A DNA stretch of 64,000 nt from Echiichthys vipera (Eukaryota > Chordata > Actinopteri > Perciformes > Trachinidae). The notes under the pieces were generated by a model, which had not been told where the DNA came from, made no database searches, and saw nothing but the letters and a program-made list of their open reading frames with translations. The position numbers were made by a program, and so were the translations under genes. Position 1 is the first letter of the stretch. Every line of letters begins with the position of its first letter. The stretch is taken from contig OY829645.1 in NCBI GenBank assembly GCA_963691815.1, forward strand, positions 44,804,522 to 44,868,521. Reading direction: 5' to 3'. Below are positions 1 through 12,100 of the stretch, in pieces.

Positions 1-163
1 CTGTCTCCTTAGTGTGCGGGAATAACCCCCTCCCCCTCTTAGACTAAGCTGTACTTTCCAGGATCCGGCACCATCAGAGCGCATCTTGGCGTCTCTCTCT
101 CATACAACAGTCTGCTACTGTTTCAACATCAGCATCATTAACTATCAATATTTGCCCATTTGT

Positions 164-398
164 GGGCGGCAGTAGCTCAGTCCATAGGTGACTTGGCTGG
201 GAACCAGAGGGTTGCTGGTGCGAGTCCCTGTGTGGACCATTTATGGAGCGTGGACTGGTGGCTGGAGAGGTGCCAGTTCATCTCCTGGGCACTGCCAAGG
301 TGCTGTTGAGCAAGGCACCGAACTCCCAACTACTCGGGGCGCTGGTCACTGGCAGCCCCCTCGCTCTAACATCTCTCCTTAATTACATGTATATAGGT

Positions 399-453
<55 letters not shown>

Positions 454-552
454 TTCAGGCCTGTGTGTGTGTAACATGAAAAAATAGAGTGAAAATTGAA
501 TTTCCCCATTGCGGGACGAATAAAGGAATTCTTCTTCTTCTTCTTCTTCTTT
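164..552 (+). mobile_element. tRNA-derived SINE (family 1), copy a
   Basis: A polymerase III A-box-like TAGCTCAGTCCATAGG and a B-box-like GGTGCGAGTCCC lie near the 5' end. A body with GCAGCCCCCTCGCTCTAAC follows, then a (GT)n tract at about 402-451, then a LINE-like tail AATTTCCCCATTGCGGGA, AATAAAGGAATTC and (TTC)n. Three other copies in the window share this structure. Confidence 0.8.
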
Positions 553-647
553 CACATTATTGACGTTCAGTCTGACACAGCACCTTGAAAGTGAAACTAC
601 AGTTCTAAATATACCGTCAGCTGTTGTCAAAGAAAGATACAAACAAA

Positions 648-710
648 ACACATTTATGTTCTAACAACAAATACTTATTTAAAGTATTTGTTGTTAGAAC
701 ATAAATGTGT
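648..710. repeat. Perfect 28-bp inverted repeat (hairpin)
   Basis: Arms 648-675 and 683-710 are perfect reverse complements around a 7-base loop (TATTTAA). The second copy of the host repeat (near 4390-4425) has only one arm, so the palindrome probably arose by local inverted duplication in this copy. Confidence 0.9.
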
Positions 711-930
711 AAGATGCCCCCATCAGAAATGACATCTGTCACTAACCCTCTGCCTGACACGCGTGACCGCACAGCGCTGGACTCACGTGCACCCACCGCT
801 CTCTGCTTCATGTCCATGGCTCGCCACCCCGGATCAGAGGGTTAAAAAATGGATTCGGCGATTAGTCGACTATAGGCAACAAGACGATTTAGATTCGATG
901 ACGAAAATTTTAAGTTGGGGACACCCCTAC

Positions 931-1586
931 TTGCTCATTCTCTTTGGTCTTGTACAAAAATGGAAACCAGATGCATTGGTTGCCATCAGGAGGGACAGGG
1001 GCTCCACTTTTGGCTAATACGTGTGACGCTCAAGCTGTTTCTTTAGGTGTTATGGATGTGGTGAAAACAATGATTCAGCTGATATGGAAAAGTGACGCTG
1101 CCAACGACATGGGGAAAGTACTAAGCCTTGAAAAGATCAGATATCACAACAATGACAAACTGAAACGATATATGATCTGGGACCCTCTCCTGTTGAGATG
1201 ACGTCTGTAAATACTAAATATTGTCTTTTGGATATTTATTTTTTTATATACACTTGCTGTATTACTCTAGGTGCCAGATACACACATACATGTGCACACA
1301 CAACCAAGAGGGCATCACTGTATAGTCAGTGGCATTAAACCCCTGGCATCATTACCCAGAAGTGTTGGTGTGCCAGTACCCATCGTCCCTTGCTTCAGAA
1401 ATGAGCCCAGAAGGTGAAAAAATACAGCTTAAAACCAAGAGATGTAGAAAAACGAACAAAAAATGTTTTAAAAAATGGGCTTAAAGTAAATTAAAGTGAA
1501 AAAACTGAGGACAGATGAAGCATGTGGAGGAAGTATGTATTAAAAAAGGACTTGCTTTTGAAATCGATCTTTACAAGGAGTATATT
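931..1586. other. Unassigned stretch; weak LINE-like reading frame
   Basis: A plus-strand frame at about 1040-1201 ends in IRYHNNDKLKRYMIWDPLLL, which loosely resembles the C-terminal tail of some fish LINE ORF2 proteins. No catalytic motif is present. Nothing else was recognised to 1586. Confidence 0.2.
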
Positions 1587-1922
1587 CGGTGGAGAGATTA
1601 GATCTCCACACTGGCCTGGGAACGCCTCGGGATCCCCCAGTTAGAGCTGGTTAATGTGGCCCGGGAAAGGGAAGTTTGGGGTCCCCTGCTAAAGCTGCTG
1701 CTCCTTTGCGTTGAAAGGAGCCAGTTGAGGTGGTTCAGGATCATCTAGTAAGGATGAACCCTGGGCGCCTCCCTAGGGAGGTGTTCCAGGCACGTCCAGC
1801 TGGGAGGAGGCCTCGGGGAAGACCCAGGACCAGGTGGAGAGATTAGATCTCCACACTGGCCTGGGAACGCCTCGCTGCTGCCTCCACTACCTGACCCCGG
1901 ATAAGAGGCTGAAGATGAGATG
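1587..1922 (+). mobile_element. Rearranged LINE 3' fragment, copy A
   Basis: It matches the ORF2 C-terminal/3' end of the LINE family seen intact-ended at 49024-49671. The order is rearranged: the distal block (CTCCACACTGGCCTGGGAAC) appears at about 1605 and again at about 1848, with the proximal block between them. The seam is near 1700. It ends in a short GATGA tail. Confidence 0.75.
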
Positions 1923-2340
1923 AGGCAAATTCCATCCTAACCTTTAAAACGCAACTGTTTAGAAGAAGTTGTACGAACCCTGAAGAAGGCGATCAGTTTA
2001 GTTTAAGGCTGATTTCTCTCATGGTGTGTGTGTGTGACACCCTGTTGTGTTCTTTGACCCCAAATGTACCAAAAATAGACAATATTTCACAATAAGACTA
2101 TAGTTTTCTGTCAGATCGTTGTTACATCTCAACATTTTTGACCGCACTTGAAGGCAGCTTCATTTCGTGGAGAAAGAGAGAAAGAAGAGAGGATGTGTGT
2201 GAATATTTACTCTCCTGTGGCAGTGATAGAGTGATAGAGGCTGGATGTTTACAGTTGACTGTACAGTACCCTCACAAGTCTCAAGATCATTGTTTACATG
2301 ATTTGCAACAGCAGCCTGACGTCTGGTTGCATTTCTCCAT
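1923..2340. other. No feature recognised
   Basis: Unremarkable AT-rich sequence with short reading frames only. Confidence 0.4.
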
Positions 2341-2840
2341 ATGTTGAGTCAGTTGCACAGGGCTCGTAAAACCTTTTCCATGTTCAAATTCAAGCACTTT
2401 TCAAGAACTTCCAAGGTACATTTTCAAGCTTTTCCAACACATTACAGTAAAATAACACATTTCAATGAGTACATACTGAAAATTATTTTACCACGTTTTT
2501 CATTTCAGGCTCTGACATATCGCATTTCTACTCTAGAGCTATTTGTTGTTAATGCAGATACAATTTCAAGCATTTTAAAGCACTTTATCCAAAATTCAAG
2601 CACTTTTCAAACCTTGAAAACACTACATTAAAATCTCAACGACCCCTGGTCTCAATATTTCACCGCAGCCTGCTGCTGTTCTTTTTACGGCACTGCCTCG
2701 CAGCTTCCACCGCCAAAGCCTCAACGCACTAACCCCGTTCAAAATGAATGGGAGGACTTGCGTCATTGCAGTGCCTGATCTGGTGTGAACGTCCTCTAGA
2801 GTTCGTTATTGAACATGATGTGAAGCCAAGGAACCCCGAG
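2341..2840. repeat. Dispersed repeat with CAAGCACTTTTCAA motifs
   Basis: The motif TTCAAGCACTTTTCAA recurs at about 2390 and 2597, followed by ACCTTGAAAACACTACA. A related piece (CGAGCACTTTTCAAAACCTT) lies in cyc1 intron 3 at about 8313. The part from 2640 looks like another fish dispersed repeat. Family not identified. Confidence 0.45.
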
Positions 2841-3606
2841 ATCCAGATCTAGGCCCGGCAGTCACAGGGTGAAGTCTCTACGCAAGAGCTGGTTTGTTCG
2901 GTGCACCTTCCTTTAACAGTGAAGAGTAAATCTCCCAATGGTTCATTCAGCCCATATCCGCCTCTCACAGACGTATCAGTATGTTTTCTGATATGCGCTG
3001 ATTTTTTACAGAGCATCAAATTCAAAAGGTGATTCATCGTGTGGGGTCATTATTTATTTTACCTTTATTTATTAAAATTGTCATCAATTGACTGATACTG
3101 AACATGTTTATTTATCCATTCATTCTTTACTTTCTGTGTTCATTTCTAAAATTGGTTGACAATGTAACAGTGTATTTATTTAATAAAGTTATTTGTTTAG
3201 GAGAGCAGCCTTCTGAGCACCTCTGCAGAGTCATATTGGTGGAGAATCCACATAAAATAGGTTTAATTGGCCGCATCAGCAATCTGTGGATTTTTCATCT
3301 CTCAAATTGGCATCGTCTCAAAACTCCCCTATCATCTGGGCCCTTGTTCTGAGGTCCAGAGTTTTAAAAGGAAGATTCAGAGTAAACATGCAGCTCGAAC
3401 GTCCTAAATGAAGACTGTTAAGTGACAAACTGTAAATCAAAACAAGTCGTTTTTTGTTTGATCTGTTTTTCCTCCGTATTTTAGTGAAATTTAGAAAGAA
3501 AATAGATGAATATGATTCATTTCTGACATTTTCAAATAACTAGTGACGTTTCACTCTAAAGGTCGACAAAATATAACCTCATAATAAAGTTAATTCATCA
3601 GTTCAT
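2841..3606. other. No feature recognised
   Basis: AT-rich sequence without a convincing exon, RNA or repeat end. Confidence 0.4.
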
Positions 3607-4184
3607 TTAACCCTCCTGTTGCCCTCAAAATTTACTAACACCATTTATTCTTGGGGTCAATTTGACCGTAGCAGTTTAAACATCTGGAAAATGATCATCA
3701 TCAATGTGTGACTCAAGTGAAGTCGGGTACTTTATGTTTTTATTTAACTAAATGAAAAATATCACTGATGTTAAACTGCATGGAGGGATTTCTGTGTGTG
3801 TGTTTTAAAGTAAGTCTGTTATTTTAAGTGCTATTTTGTGTTATTTGTAACATCTGGAATGAAAGTAACGTCCGTTATCAAGGACAGGAGCATGAATTTG
3901 ACCTCATATAATATTTGAATTGTAAAATAAACAATAATAATAATGATTAAATCATCCAGATTATCAAATTGACCCAAAGGAACACCGATGTGACAAGTAC
4001 ATGTACAATAGGAACAATAAAAAATGTATATAATCATGACAATTTTAGGTATTTTATGAGTCGTCCCCATAAAATGAGGAAAAGTCATAAATATAAAGCA
4101 AAAAAACAAAGAAAGACGTCGTTATTTAGAGATGTTAAACATTAAATGGGGTCAAATTGACCCTTAGGAGAACAGGAGGGTTAA
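3607..4184. mobile_element. piggyBac-type MITE with TTAA target duplication
   Basis: TTAA at 3607-3610 and 4181-4184 flanks a 570-bp element whose ends are inverted repeats (CCCTCCTGTT left, AACAGGAGGG right). Subterminal GGGGTCAATTTGACC at about 3654 and GGGGTCAAATTGACCC at about 4149 are mirrored. There is no transposase frame. TTAA duplication is the hallmark of piggyBac elements. Confidence 0.8.
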
Positions 4185-4194
4185 ATATTAACAT

Positions 4195-4512
4195 GACGTA
4201 GGGGTGTCCCAGACTTGAAGTTTTCATAGTCAAATCTGTTTCGACATGTCTTGTCTATAGTCGACTGATTCTGATCCAAGGTGGCGAGACCATAGACATG
4301 AAGCAGACAGTGGCGGGTGCACGTGAGTCTAGCGCTGCACGGTCAGGAAGAGGGTTAGAGATGTGATTTTTGATGGGGGCATCTTATTAAAAGTATTTGT
4401 TATAACATAAATGTGTTTTGTTTGTATCTTTCTTTGACAAGAGCTGACGGATCCTGGATAGTACAACTTGGTCCAAGAGGGGAGGGGGCTAATCCCGCAC
4501 ACTGAGGAGATA
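4195..4512 (-). mobile_element. Dispersed repeat, copy 2 (inverted relative to copy 1)
   Basis: It is the reverse complement of parts of 1-80 and 614-930, from GTAGGGGTGTCCC at 4200 to the GTGTGCGG-containing end near 4505. The block matching the SINE-containing part of copy 1 is missing, which bounds the SINE insertion in copy 1. Confidence 0.6.
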
Positions 4513-4552
4513 GACTTTCACATTTTAGCAACAGTAAAAAAAAAAAAATAAA

Positions 4553-4844
4553 AAGGACTTATATAGCTCCTTTCTCGTCTTCTGACTACTCAAGGCGCTT
4601 TCACAGTGTTTGTCACATTCACCCATTCACACAGACATTCACACTGATGGCAGTGGACATCTACATACCATCTAATCTGACCATTCACACCACAATCACA
4701 CACCCATGCACAGCACAGGGAGCAATTCAGGGTTCAGTGTCTTGCCCAAGGACACTTCGACATGTGGACTGGGGGAGGCGGGGATCGAAGCGCCAATCTC
4801 TCAATTGGAGGACGACCCACTCTTCCACTGAGCCACAGTCGCCC
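4553..4844 (-). mobile_element. tRNA-derived SINE (family 2), copy a
   Basis: Read on the minus strand it begins GGCGACTGTGGCTCAGTGG (A-box-like), has a B-box-like TTCGATCCC, and ends in an AGCTATATAAGTCC tail. CAACAGTA occurs at 4529-4536 and 4844-4851 and is a likely target-site duplication. Confidence 0.8.
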
Positions 4845-4851
4845 AACAGTA

Positions 4852-5121
4852 TTGATTAATAGGCTTATATTTATAAACAAATAGGCTATTCATCATGGTT
4901 TATTGGGAGAAACTAAGCATTTATATGTAAAATCAGACACAGCACCCCCAGAGCCAGAATGGAATAATCCATTGTTTCATAACCACATTTTGGGATGATT
5001 CGCCTGAGATTGGCAGTCGAATTAGGCTCCGCGGATCAAATCTCCAAATATTCGGGGTCACCCCTACGTAGAAGCAGGTTGAAGTTATTGATCAGATTGA
5101 CACAGGCAGCATTGAAAGGGA

Positions 5122-5172
<51 letters not shown>

Positions 5173-5534
5173 CACCTCTTCTTAACATGCAGTCAACGAG
5201 TAAACTCCCGCAAATGGGTGGCGCACAAAAAAAGTGTCCAGATCTACTTTGAATTATGTCAAAGTGCAAGAAGGAAATGATGATTATTTCTTCCTCTGCA
5301 AACACGTGGCTCAGTTATTTATTAACAAATAACTGTAATTTTTAAAGTCTTGATTAAAAAAGATTATGTGTGCTTCTCAACATCGTAAAGGAATGAATAG
5401 GACGTCTTCATTGGGAAACACTAACAACCTGATGTTCGTTCGCTTGTTCGCGTTGCATCCAGTTAGCAAGAGGTGTAACACGTCAACTGCTGCTAGAGAC
5501 AAAACAAAACCTCCAAAGTTTCCTTTTAAGATAA
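4852..5534. other. Intergenic, (GT)n tract only
   Basis: A (GT)n microsatellite lies at about 5124-5170. Otherwise nothing is recognised. The stretch lies downstream of cyc1. Confidence 0.5.
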
Positions 5535-5540
5535 TTTATT
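5535..5540 (-). promoter_or_regulatory. Candidate cyc1 polyadenylation signal AATAAA
   Basis: Minus-strand AATAAA about 485 bases past the cyc1 stop codon. It is the first clear match I noticed, but other hexamer variants could be used instead. Confidence 0.35.
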
Positions 5541-6023
5541 TTGTATAGTATAACAGAGATTCAGCAGCCACTGAATGATTTTCGGAGAGGACGGGGGGGA
5601 GGATGGGTGTTACATTTATCAGCGCTTGTGTGATTATTGAGTATCTTACAAAGACGGGCAGTCAATCAACTTATCAGTTAATTGTGACAAAGAGTCTGAT
5701 AGGAGATGCTGCTCGATGCAGATCTGGCAAACAAACTTTGTGGAGGGTGCGTTCAACAATGCCACAACTCTCTGACAAACGTCCTCCACAATATTCCATA
5801 AAGTCTGTCACACGATTTGTTCTATCCAACCAACAACTAAAACAGATATTGTTCTGCAGGAATAAACATATGTACTCTTATTTCTAATCCCTGTTAGAAA
5901 GGCATGGGTGTTTGTCAGTGGTTCTTTGTCCGTATGGTTCTTGCGAGGTGAGCGTTGTGGGGTCGTTGAACGCAGCCCTCCCTGGTAGGTTTTAGGCCCA
6001 GGTAGGGGTGTGTTTGTTTCCGT
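5535..6023 (-). other. cyc1: Putative cyc1 3' UTR
   Basis: The region between the cyc1 stop codon and the first AATAAA on the minus strand (TTTATT at 5535-5540 as written). The end is inferred from the signal alone; no transcript evidence is available. Confidence 0.35.
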
Positions 6024-6128
6024 TTACTTGGGAGGCCTGTAGGCGATCTTCCTGCTCTTCAACACGGACCACCTATGTCTCTTCATGTAGTAGATCAGAG
6101 GAATGATGATGCCGCCGCCCAACAGCAA
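6024..6128 (-). CDS. cyc1: cyc1 exon 7 (last coding exon)
   Basis: 105 bases after the acceptor TTCCCCAG, ending in TAA at 6026-6024. It encodes the C-terminal membrane anchor ([15 protein letters not shown]) followed by the basic tail [19 protein letters not shown]. Confidence 0.96.
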   Translation of the reverse strand: MLLGGGIIIPLIYYMKRHRWSVLKSRKIAYRPPK

Positions 6129-9100
6129 CTGGGGAAAGAGTGAAAATGAAAAGATTAATCACACGAGCTCCATTTTTACATTTATGTTTAATACTATTGA
6201 ATGTGACTATTGTATCGTTTCAATTGATACTTTCGACAAACTTAACAGCCAGTGATGGCAAAATGAAGCAAGATAGAAAAAACAGATCGGTTGTCTTTTG
6301 TCCCTTTCAAAGAACTTTTTGTATGTATTTTGAAATCAGGGCGCACTAACACTGTCCCTCCGCACCGGGCCAAAACCGTTTTTTCAGCTAAAGCCTAGTG
6401 CGTTTGACCAGTGTGAGTGCACCCGCTCCGTGCATAACTGCGGCCAGCTGGCCGTCCACGGCCCGTCTGAGAGAGGTGGGCTTTTGTAAAGCCCGTTTGC
6501 AAATGTACGAACACGAGGCCTACGACGGTTCTGACGTCATTTTATGTGCGTCTGTTCGGACATAGAAAATAGGACGGACCATGCGTGGACATTTGACAAC
6601 AACAACAATGGCGGTGAAAGGTTCACGTTGGTGTGATACGGAGGTGGAGTGTTTACTGCAGATTTGGTCGATGAAAAGATTCAAAAACAGTCGACAAGAC
6701 GCACAAAAACTCAGGAAAGATTTGTAAACAAAGATGCATTGCAATGACATCATCAATGCGCGTGACGTGTTACGGCGTGATGACGTATAGGCAGCAAGAA
6801 GCATTGGCCGAGGCCCAGGTAGTGTGAATACAAACGGGCCTGGGGCGCAGGTGGAGAGGGAGGGGGGACAAGTACCCTAAAGCCCGGGGCGCAGCGCGGA
6901 AGGACAGTGTGAGTGCGCCCTCAGTTATTTACGGATTTCAATCTTTTTCACTGTATTTTATTCAGTCTGTGTTTTTTAAACTGCTGCTTTCTCTGAACAA
7001 TATTAAAAGTTCAGAGAAAAATATCTGTTGCATCAGTGTTAACTGGCCTGTCCCGGCTCGACCCAAGCCAGCCAACGGTGTCGCCTGCCTGTCAAGTTGC
7101 CAGTGGCTGGTTTTAGAACATAGCAAAGTCAGCTGGTCAAGTCAGTTAAAAAAAAAGTCAGCTGATCAAAATGACAGAGTTTTAAACGAGAGCAAGCTAA
7201 AGAGCGAATGAAGACAGGGAGCAGTCGATTAGAATAAAGTAGTGAATCAGAGAAATTAGACATTATTTTCACAGTTTCACCACTACAAGAAAAGCAGCTG
7301 TAGCAAATTATTTTATTGTCCTCATTCATATATTTAGACTACCAGTGATATTACGCTTCACATTGGTGTAAACGGTATACAAGGGTGTGTGCATTTTGTA
7401 CCTTCAGTCCCATGCGTTTGCGTTGGTCATGCTCCGGCTCAGCGGCCCACCTCAAGAAAGTACACACGTCTTTAGCCACCTGGCTCATGGTGGCAGGGGT
7501 TCCTATGACAACGGACACACAACAACCATTAGCACAATGATCTTAACTACAAAAAACTGTATGTATACTGCTAGACATGGTGTGTGTGTTTTAGTCTGAT
7601 CTAGTGTATTTAAGACATGAACATTTTATGTATTTCTAGTAAAGCAAATAGGACAGCTTTTCATACTCTGCAGTAGAAAGATGCATTTGTGTCTCTGGAC
7701 AAACTAAAAACATCATCTACACACAACAAAGCAATACATGACAGGATACCACCTCTCTCTTCCTGTCACACATGCACGTCTTTACTCACCGTCATCATAC
7801 TCCAGCACCTCGTTGTAGATGGGCGGGGCCATGCCAATGGCCTGGCCAGGGAAGTAGGGATTGTAGTAGAGTCCCTCTCTCACCGTCACTCCTGCTGGGG
7901 GTTCGCAGTATCCTGTGAGCAGGCTGAACACGTAGTCCTCTCCTCCGTGTCTGAGGGGAGCACAACAGGTGAACGCCGAGGACTTGACATCACATGAATT
8001 TAGCGTTTTCAACTAGAAGACATCCGACCACAAATTTCAAAAGTTACCTTGCATTGACAATGTAGCTGAGATCTGGAGGCAGGGCTCCATTGTTGGCAAC
8101 CCGGGCTGCCTCGGGATTGGTGTAGGGCTTCGGGAAGTAGTCTGACAGCTTCCCTGGCCGGGTGAACATCTCTCCACTCTCGTCAGGACCATCCACTACC
8201 TCAACCTGAACACAACACACAAGTTTAAATGACGGCTGAAATTGCTATAACAGCAGGTAGCATAATATATAACCTAAATTTCAAGCAGCTTCAAACACTT
8301 TATTCACAAATCCGAGCACTTTTCAAAACCTTGAATACACCACATATTATGTGCTCAGTTTGAAACTGCTCCAATGTGGACTGACATTCTTCTGCACACA
8401 CACACAGTCTCACCTCCTCAGCTATGGTCTTAACCTCAGCCTCCGTGTGCGACACTCCCACCAGGTTTCTGAAAGCCAAGTACTCCATACTGTGGCAGGC
8501 AGAACACACCTGCTTATACACCTGGTAACCACGGCGAACACTGCAGGGGGAGCAAAAAGGAAAGACAATGAAAACACAGTGAGACACTTAGGGTGAAGAA
8601 TGTGGTCATCCTCTACAAATTGTTAAGCCTAAAGGTGCCAAAACACAACAGACTTTTAATGAAGAGAGAAAACAAATGAGGGTGTGTGTGTGTGTGTGTC
8701 CATCACACCTGGCGTGGTCCAGAGAGGACAGAGGTCCACCGTGACTCCAAGGGTAGTTAGGGGGGTGCAACTCCAGGTCAGAGGCTTTAACGGACTGGTG
8801 CAGCATCAGGGCGAGCCCTGCCCCACCGGCCGTGACCACGCCTAGTGTCGTCAGGGCAACTTTCTTGTTCCGTGGCAAACTGGCAAAAGACATGTTAGCC
8901 TATGGAGAAACAAGAGCACAAAAAGACACCAGTTAACCCTCTGAGGTCGACGCCCTTGTCCTAGAGATGTTTTTTTCAGTGTTTATATCAATATCTTAGC
9001 GATTATACACAAGCAAACATGATCTATATATTGCTGGAGACGGCAGCTACTCCTATTCCGCAGTCTTTTACTGCAAACTCATAGGTCACTCACACGGCCA

Positions 9101-12100
9101 ATTAGAAGACAGCAAAGAGCACTTGCGACTGGCATCATTTGCTTCACAGTGTCTGGTTGGTGGACCGTGGTGTCCGTCACAATTTTTCTGTGAAACTAAC
9201 CAATAGACACTCAGATAATCCCTAAAGACCCACCCACAACCGTCAGCAAATTAGTCTGATCCTTTTACTGCATCCTGACGCTGGCAGCAGATTACAACAG
9301 TGGTTTGCTTTCAACATTCAACGTTTCAGTATCTCACTATGGGACACGCCCCCTGTGCTTGTCCCCAGAAGACATTTTCCACTACGCCAGTCCTAACTGG
9401 TAGACAGACGTGACGTCCACTCCCTGGGGGAGGGTCTTCCTCCTCCCCATAAGGCCGGGGCATGACGTCAGTACATCAGTCTAAAACCTCTTCTCACTCC
9501 TGGAAGCACCTCTGGGACAACAGGCTCGGCTAATATTAGCCTACTGGTCATAGAGCGAGCTCACAACTCGGTCGCTGACCGCTGATGTGTTAGCTCCCTG
9601 CTGCAGCTGCAAAGCTACGAGAGCCAGCTAGTCTGCTCACAAACAGTAGCTGTTTTCCTTGTGTGAAATCGAAAGCTAGTCTGTCCCCAAACAGTAGCAC
9701 AAGCTAGCCTGTCTCCAAACAGTAGCAACACAAGCTAGCCTGTCACCAAACAGTAGTCGCTTGCTTTTAAGAGCTGGAAAACAATACCCCGTCCCTCAGC
9801 ATGGACGGGTCCACGCCTGCAGCCAAGGCCTGCGTGTGCGGCAAAAAGATTGGGGCGGATACCTACTCCACCTGCTCACTTGCCGCAGGCTGGCATGGCA
9901 TTGCATGGAGCTTATCAACCATCGACCCTATCCAACCACCGTATCCAACCATCGGTCTTGAATTCTGACTCTGGGGACAAATCTGACCTGGACGACTCCT
10001 TCACTCCCTTGTTGGCTGCAAAGTCAACCACCGGGGAGGAGGCAAGTGGCGGCCCCCCAAACCCGCTCGCCGGCACCAACCTGCACATTGTCTGCAAGAG
10101 GGCGGCTGCAAAGCTTGGCATCGAGTGGCCAGAAACCCCTGCCGAGACCTCAACGTCCCGGTACAAGGGGGAGACGGCCGGTGTTCCCGGATTGCCTGGA
10201 GCAAACGACCCGAGCTTGGAGCAATCCACTGCCGGCCAAAAATGCAGGGAGTGGACTGGCTGGGCATGTAGGATAAAGGCTTCTCCCACCTTCCCCCGGT
10301 CAAACCCCTCCTTTCCAGCCCATCCCAGAAGGAAAAGCCCACCTTTTCGACATCCTGGTGGACCCGAGAGGCTTTTTCAGACCAGCTGTAGCCACCATGC
10401 AAAGAAAGTGTGAGGAGAAAAAGAAGGAGGGTGAAGCACTCAAACTCTGTCTACCCAGAAAGATGCCAGCTCCTCCCCCAGCAGCTCCGGGGCAGACATT
10501 CACCCAGGTTGCAGCCCAGCCGGGTTACCGCATCCCAAGACGGCAACCCCAGGCTCAGGGGACCGCCCAGAGCAAACCACCGGAGCTAAAAGGCGCATGA
10601 GCCAAGAAGCCGTTCGCCACAAATGTGATACAGGAGAGCCAACCTGCCCCAGGAGTCACTCACGGGGGAAAGAAGAAGTGACGCACCACCTAGGACGATG
10701 TCCATGGAGGGGGCTGTCAGGTCCAGCCAGACTACCGTCTCCCCCCCCTAAAAATGTTTCTGTTCCGGGTCCCTGAAGAGACACGCAGCAGCTGCCCCGG
10801 CTCTCGTGGTCCACGGCTGCGCGAAGAGGAGTTAGGTCCATTCTGCAGGGAGCCTTGCAGAGACCCTGTGTTACACAAGCACACACCAGTGCAGAAAAAC
10901 ACAAACACACCCCTCATTGTTGTTAATAAAGTTGTTATCCACTGCGCATCAAGGTCCGGAACAAGGGCGCAGTCAAACTTATTAATGAAAACAAAAATAA
11001 AACAGAAACGTATCATGGCTGTAAAGCCTCACATAAACCCACTCGTGGCGCAGCAGGCCAGTCTCCCAGCGAGCCCAGCAGTGGCGTGCATGCGTGACAT
11101 CGGGCTGGGTGTTAAAAACAGTAACCAGAGGTTACAGGCTCCAGTTTACGTCCATTCTGTGCAAATTCAACAGAGTTTTGCGATCACAGGTGCAAGGGGA
11201 CAAAGCTTGCATCATGCAGGAGATCAACTCCCTGCTAAACAAAGGAGCTGTCCAGACAGTACCTCCAGAAGAGAGACAGAGCGGTTTCTATTCGAGGTAC
11301 TTCCTGGTTCCAAAGAAAGACTGGGGTCTGCGGCCCATATTAGACCTGCGCGCTTGAACAGATACATGACAGTACAAGTTCAGAATGTTATTCCAGGCGA
11401 TTGGTTCATATCCATGGACCTGAAGGACGCATACTTTCACATCCCTATTTACCCCCAGCACAGAAAATACCTCCGATTTGCCTTTCGCGGCATTACCTAT
11501 GAGTATTTAGTGCTCCCATTTGGACTTTCATTAGGTCCGAGGGTGTTTGTAAAATGCTCTGGCAGCAATCGCACCTCAGAGATTTGGGAACGCGCTTGGC
11601 GACATACATAGACGACTGGCTTCTCGCAGCTCAGTCCCAACACCAAACCCAGCCTCATGCCACACTGCTCATGTCACATCTGGCCGCTTTGGGTTTCACA
11701 GTGAACCCGGGAAAACAGTGTTCTGATTCTTACTCAGAACATCAAACTCATCTTGAAACACTTCCTGCCTCTCCTCAGAGGACAGTATGTTTTAGTCAGG
11801 ACTGACAACACCATAGTTATAGCATATATCAAAAGACAGGGCGGGATAGGCTCGCGCCGTCTGCACATGTTGGCACACAGACTGATAACGAGGAGCAACT
11901 CCCACCTGTTATCGCTGAGAGCCACTCATGTGCCGGTCATTTTAAACCTTGGAGCATATTAACTCTCCACGGACGACCCTTAGTACAAGGATTGGAAACT
12001 CCACAGCGAGGTGGTTGCCCAGGTTTGTAAGAGATACAGCGAGGCGAACGTGGATCTCTTTTGCGTCAGAGGAGAATGCTCAGTGCCCTCACCGACCAAA

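Larger units (their letters stand above)
1..930 (+). mobile_element. Dispersed repeat, copy 1 (possibly hAT-like), interrupted by a SINE
   Basis: The sequence from 1-80 and from 614-930 matches, in inverted orientation, the block at 4195-4512. Shared stretches include the GTGTGCGGGA region near base 15, the CAAAGAAAGATAC stretch near 630, and the GGACACCCCTAC end near 920. The copy may extend left of the window. A SINE occupies about 164-552. The GGGGTGTCC-type end suggests a hAT-like element, but no target duplication was confirmed. Confidence 0.5.

Noticed and set aside
164..230. Possible tRNA gene
   Set aside because: A and B boxes belong to a SINE head; the cloverleaf is degraded and followed by SINE body and tail.
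944..1201. Frame ending MIWDPLLLR as a gene
   Set aside because: At most a weak LINE-like tail; no catalytic motif and no gene context.
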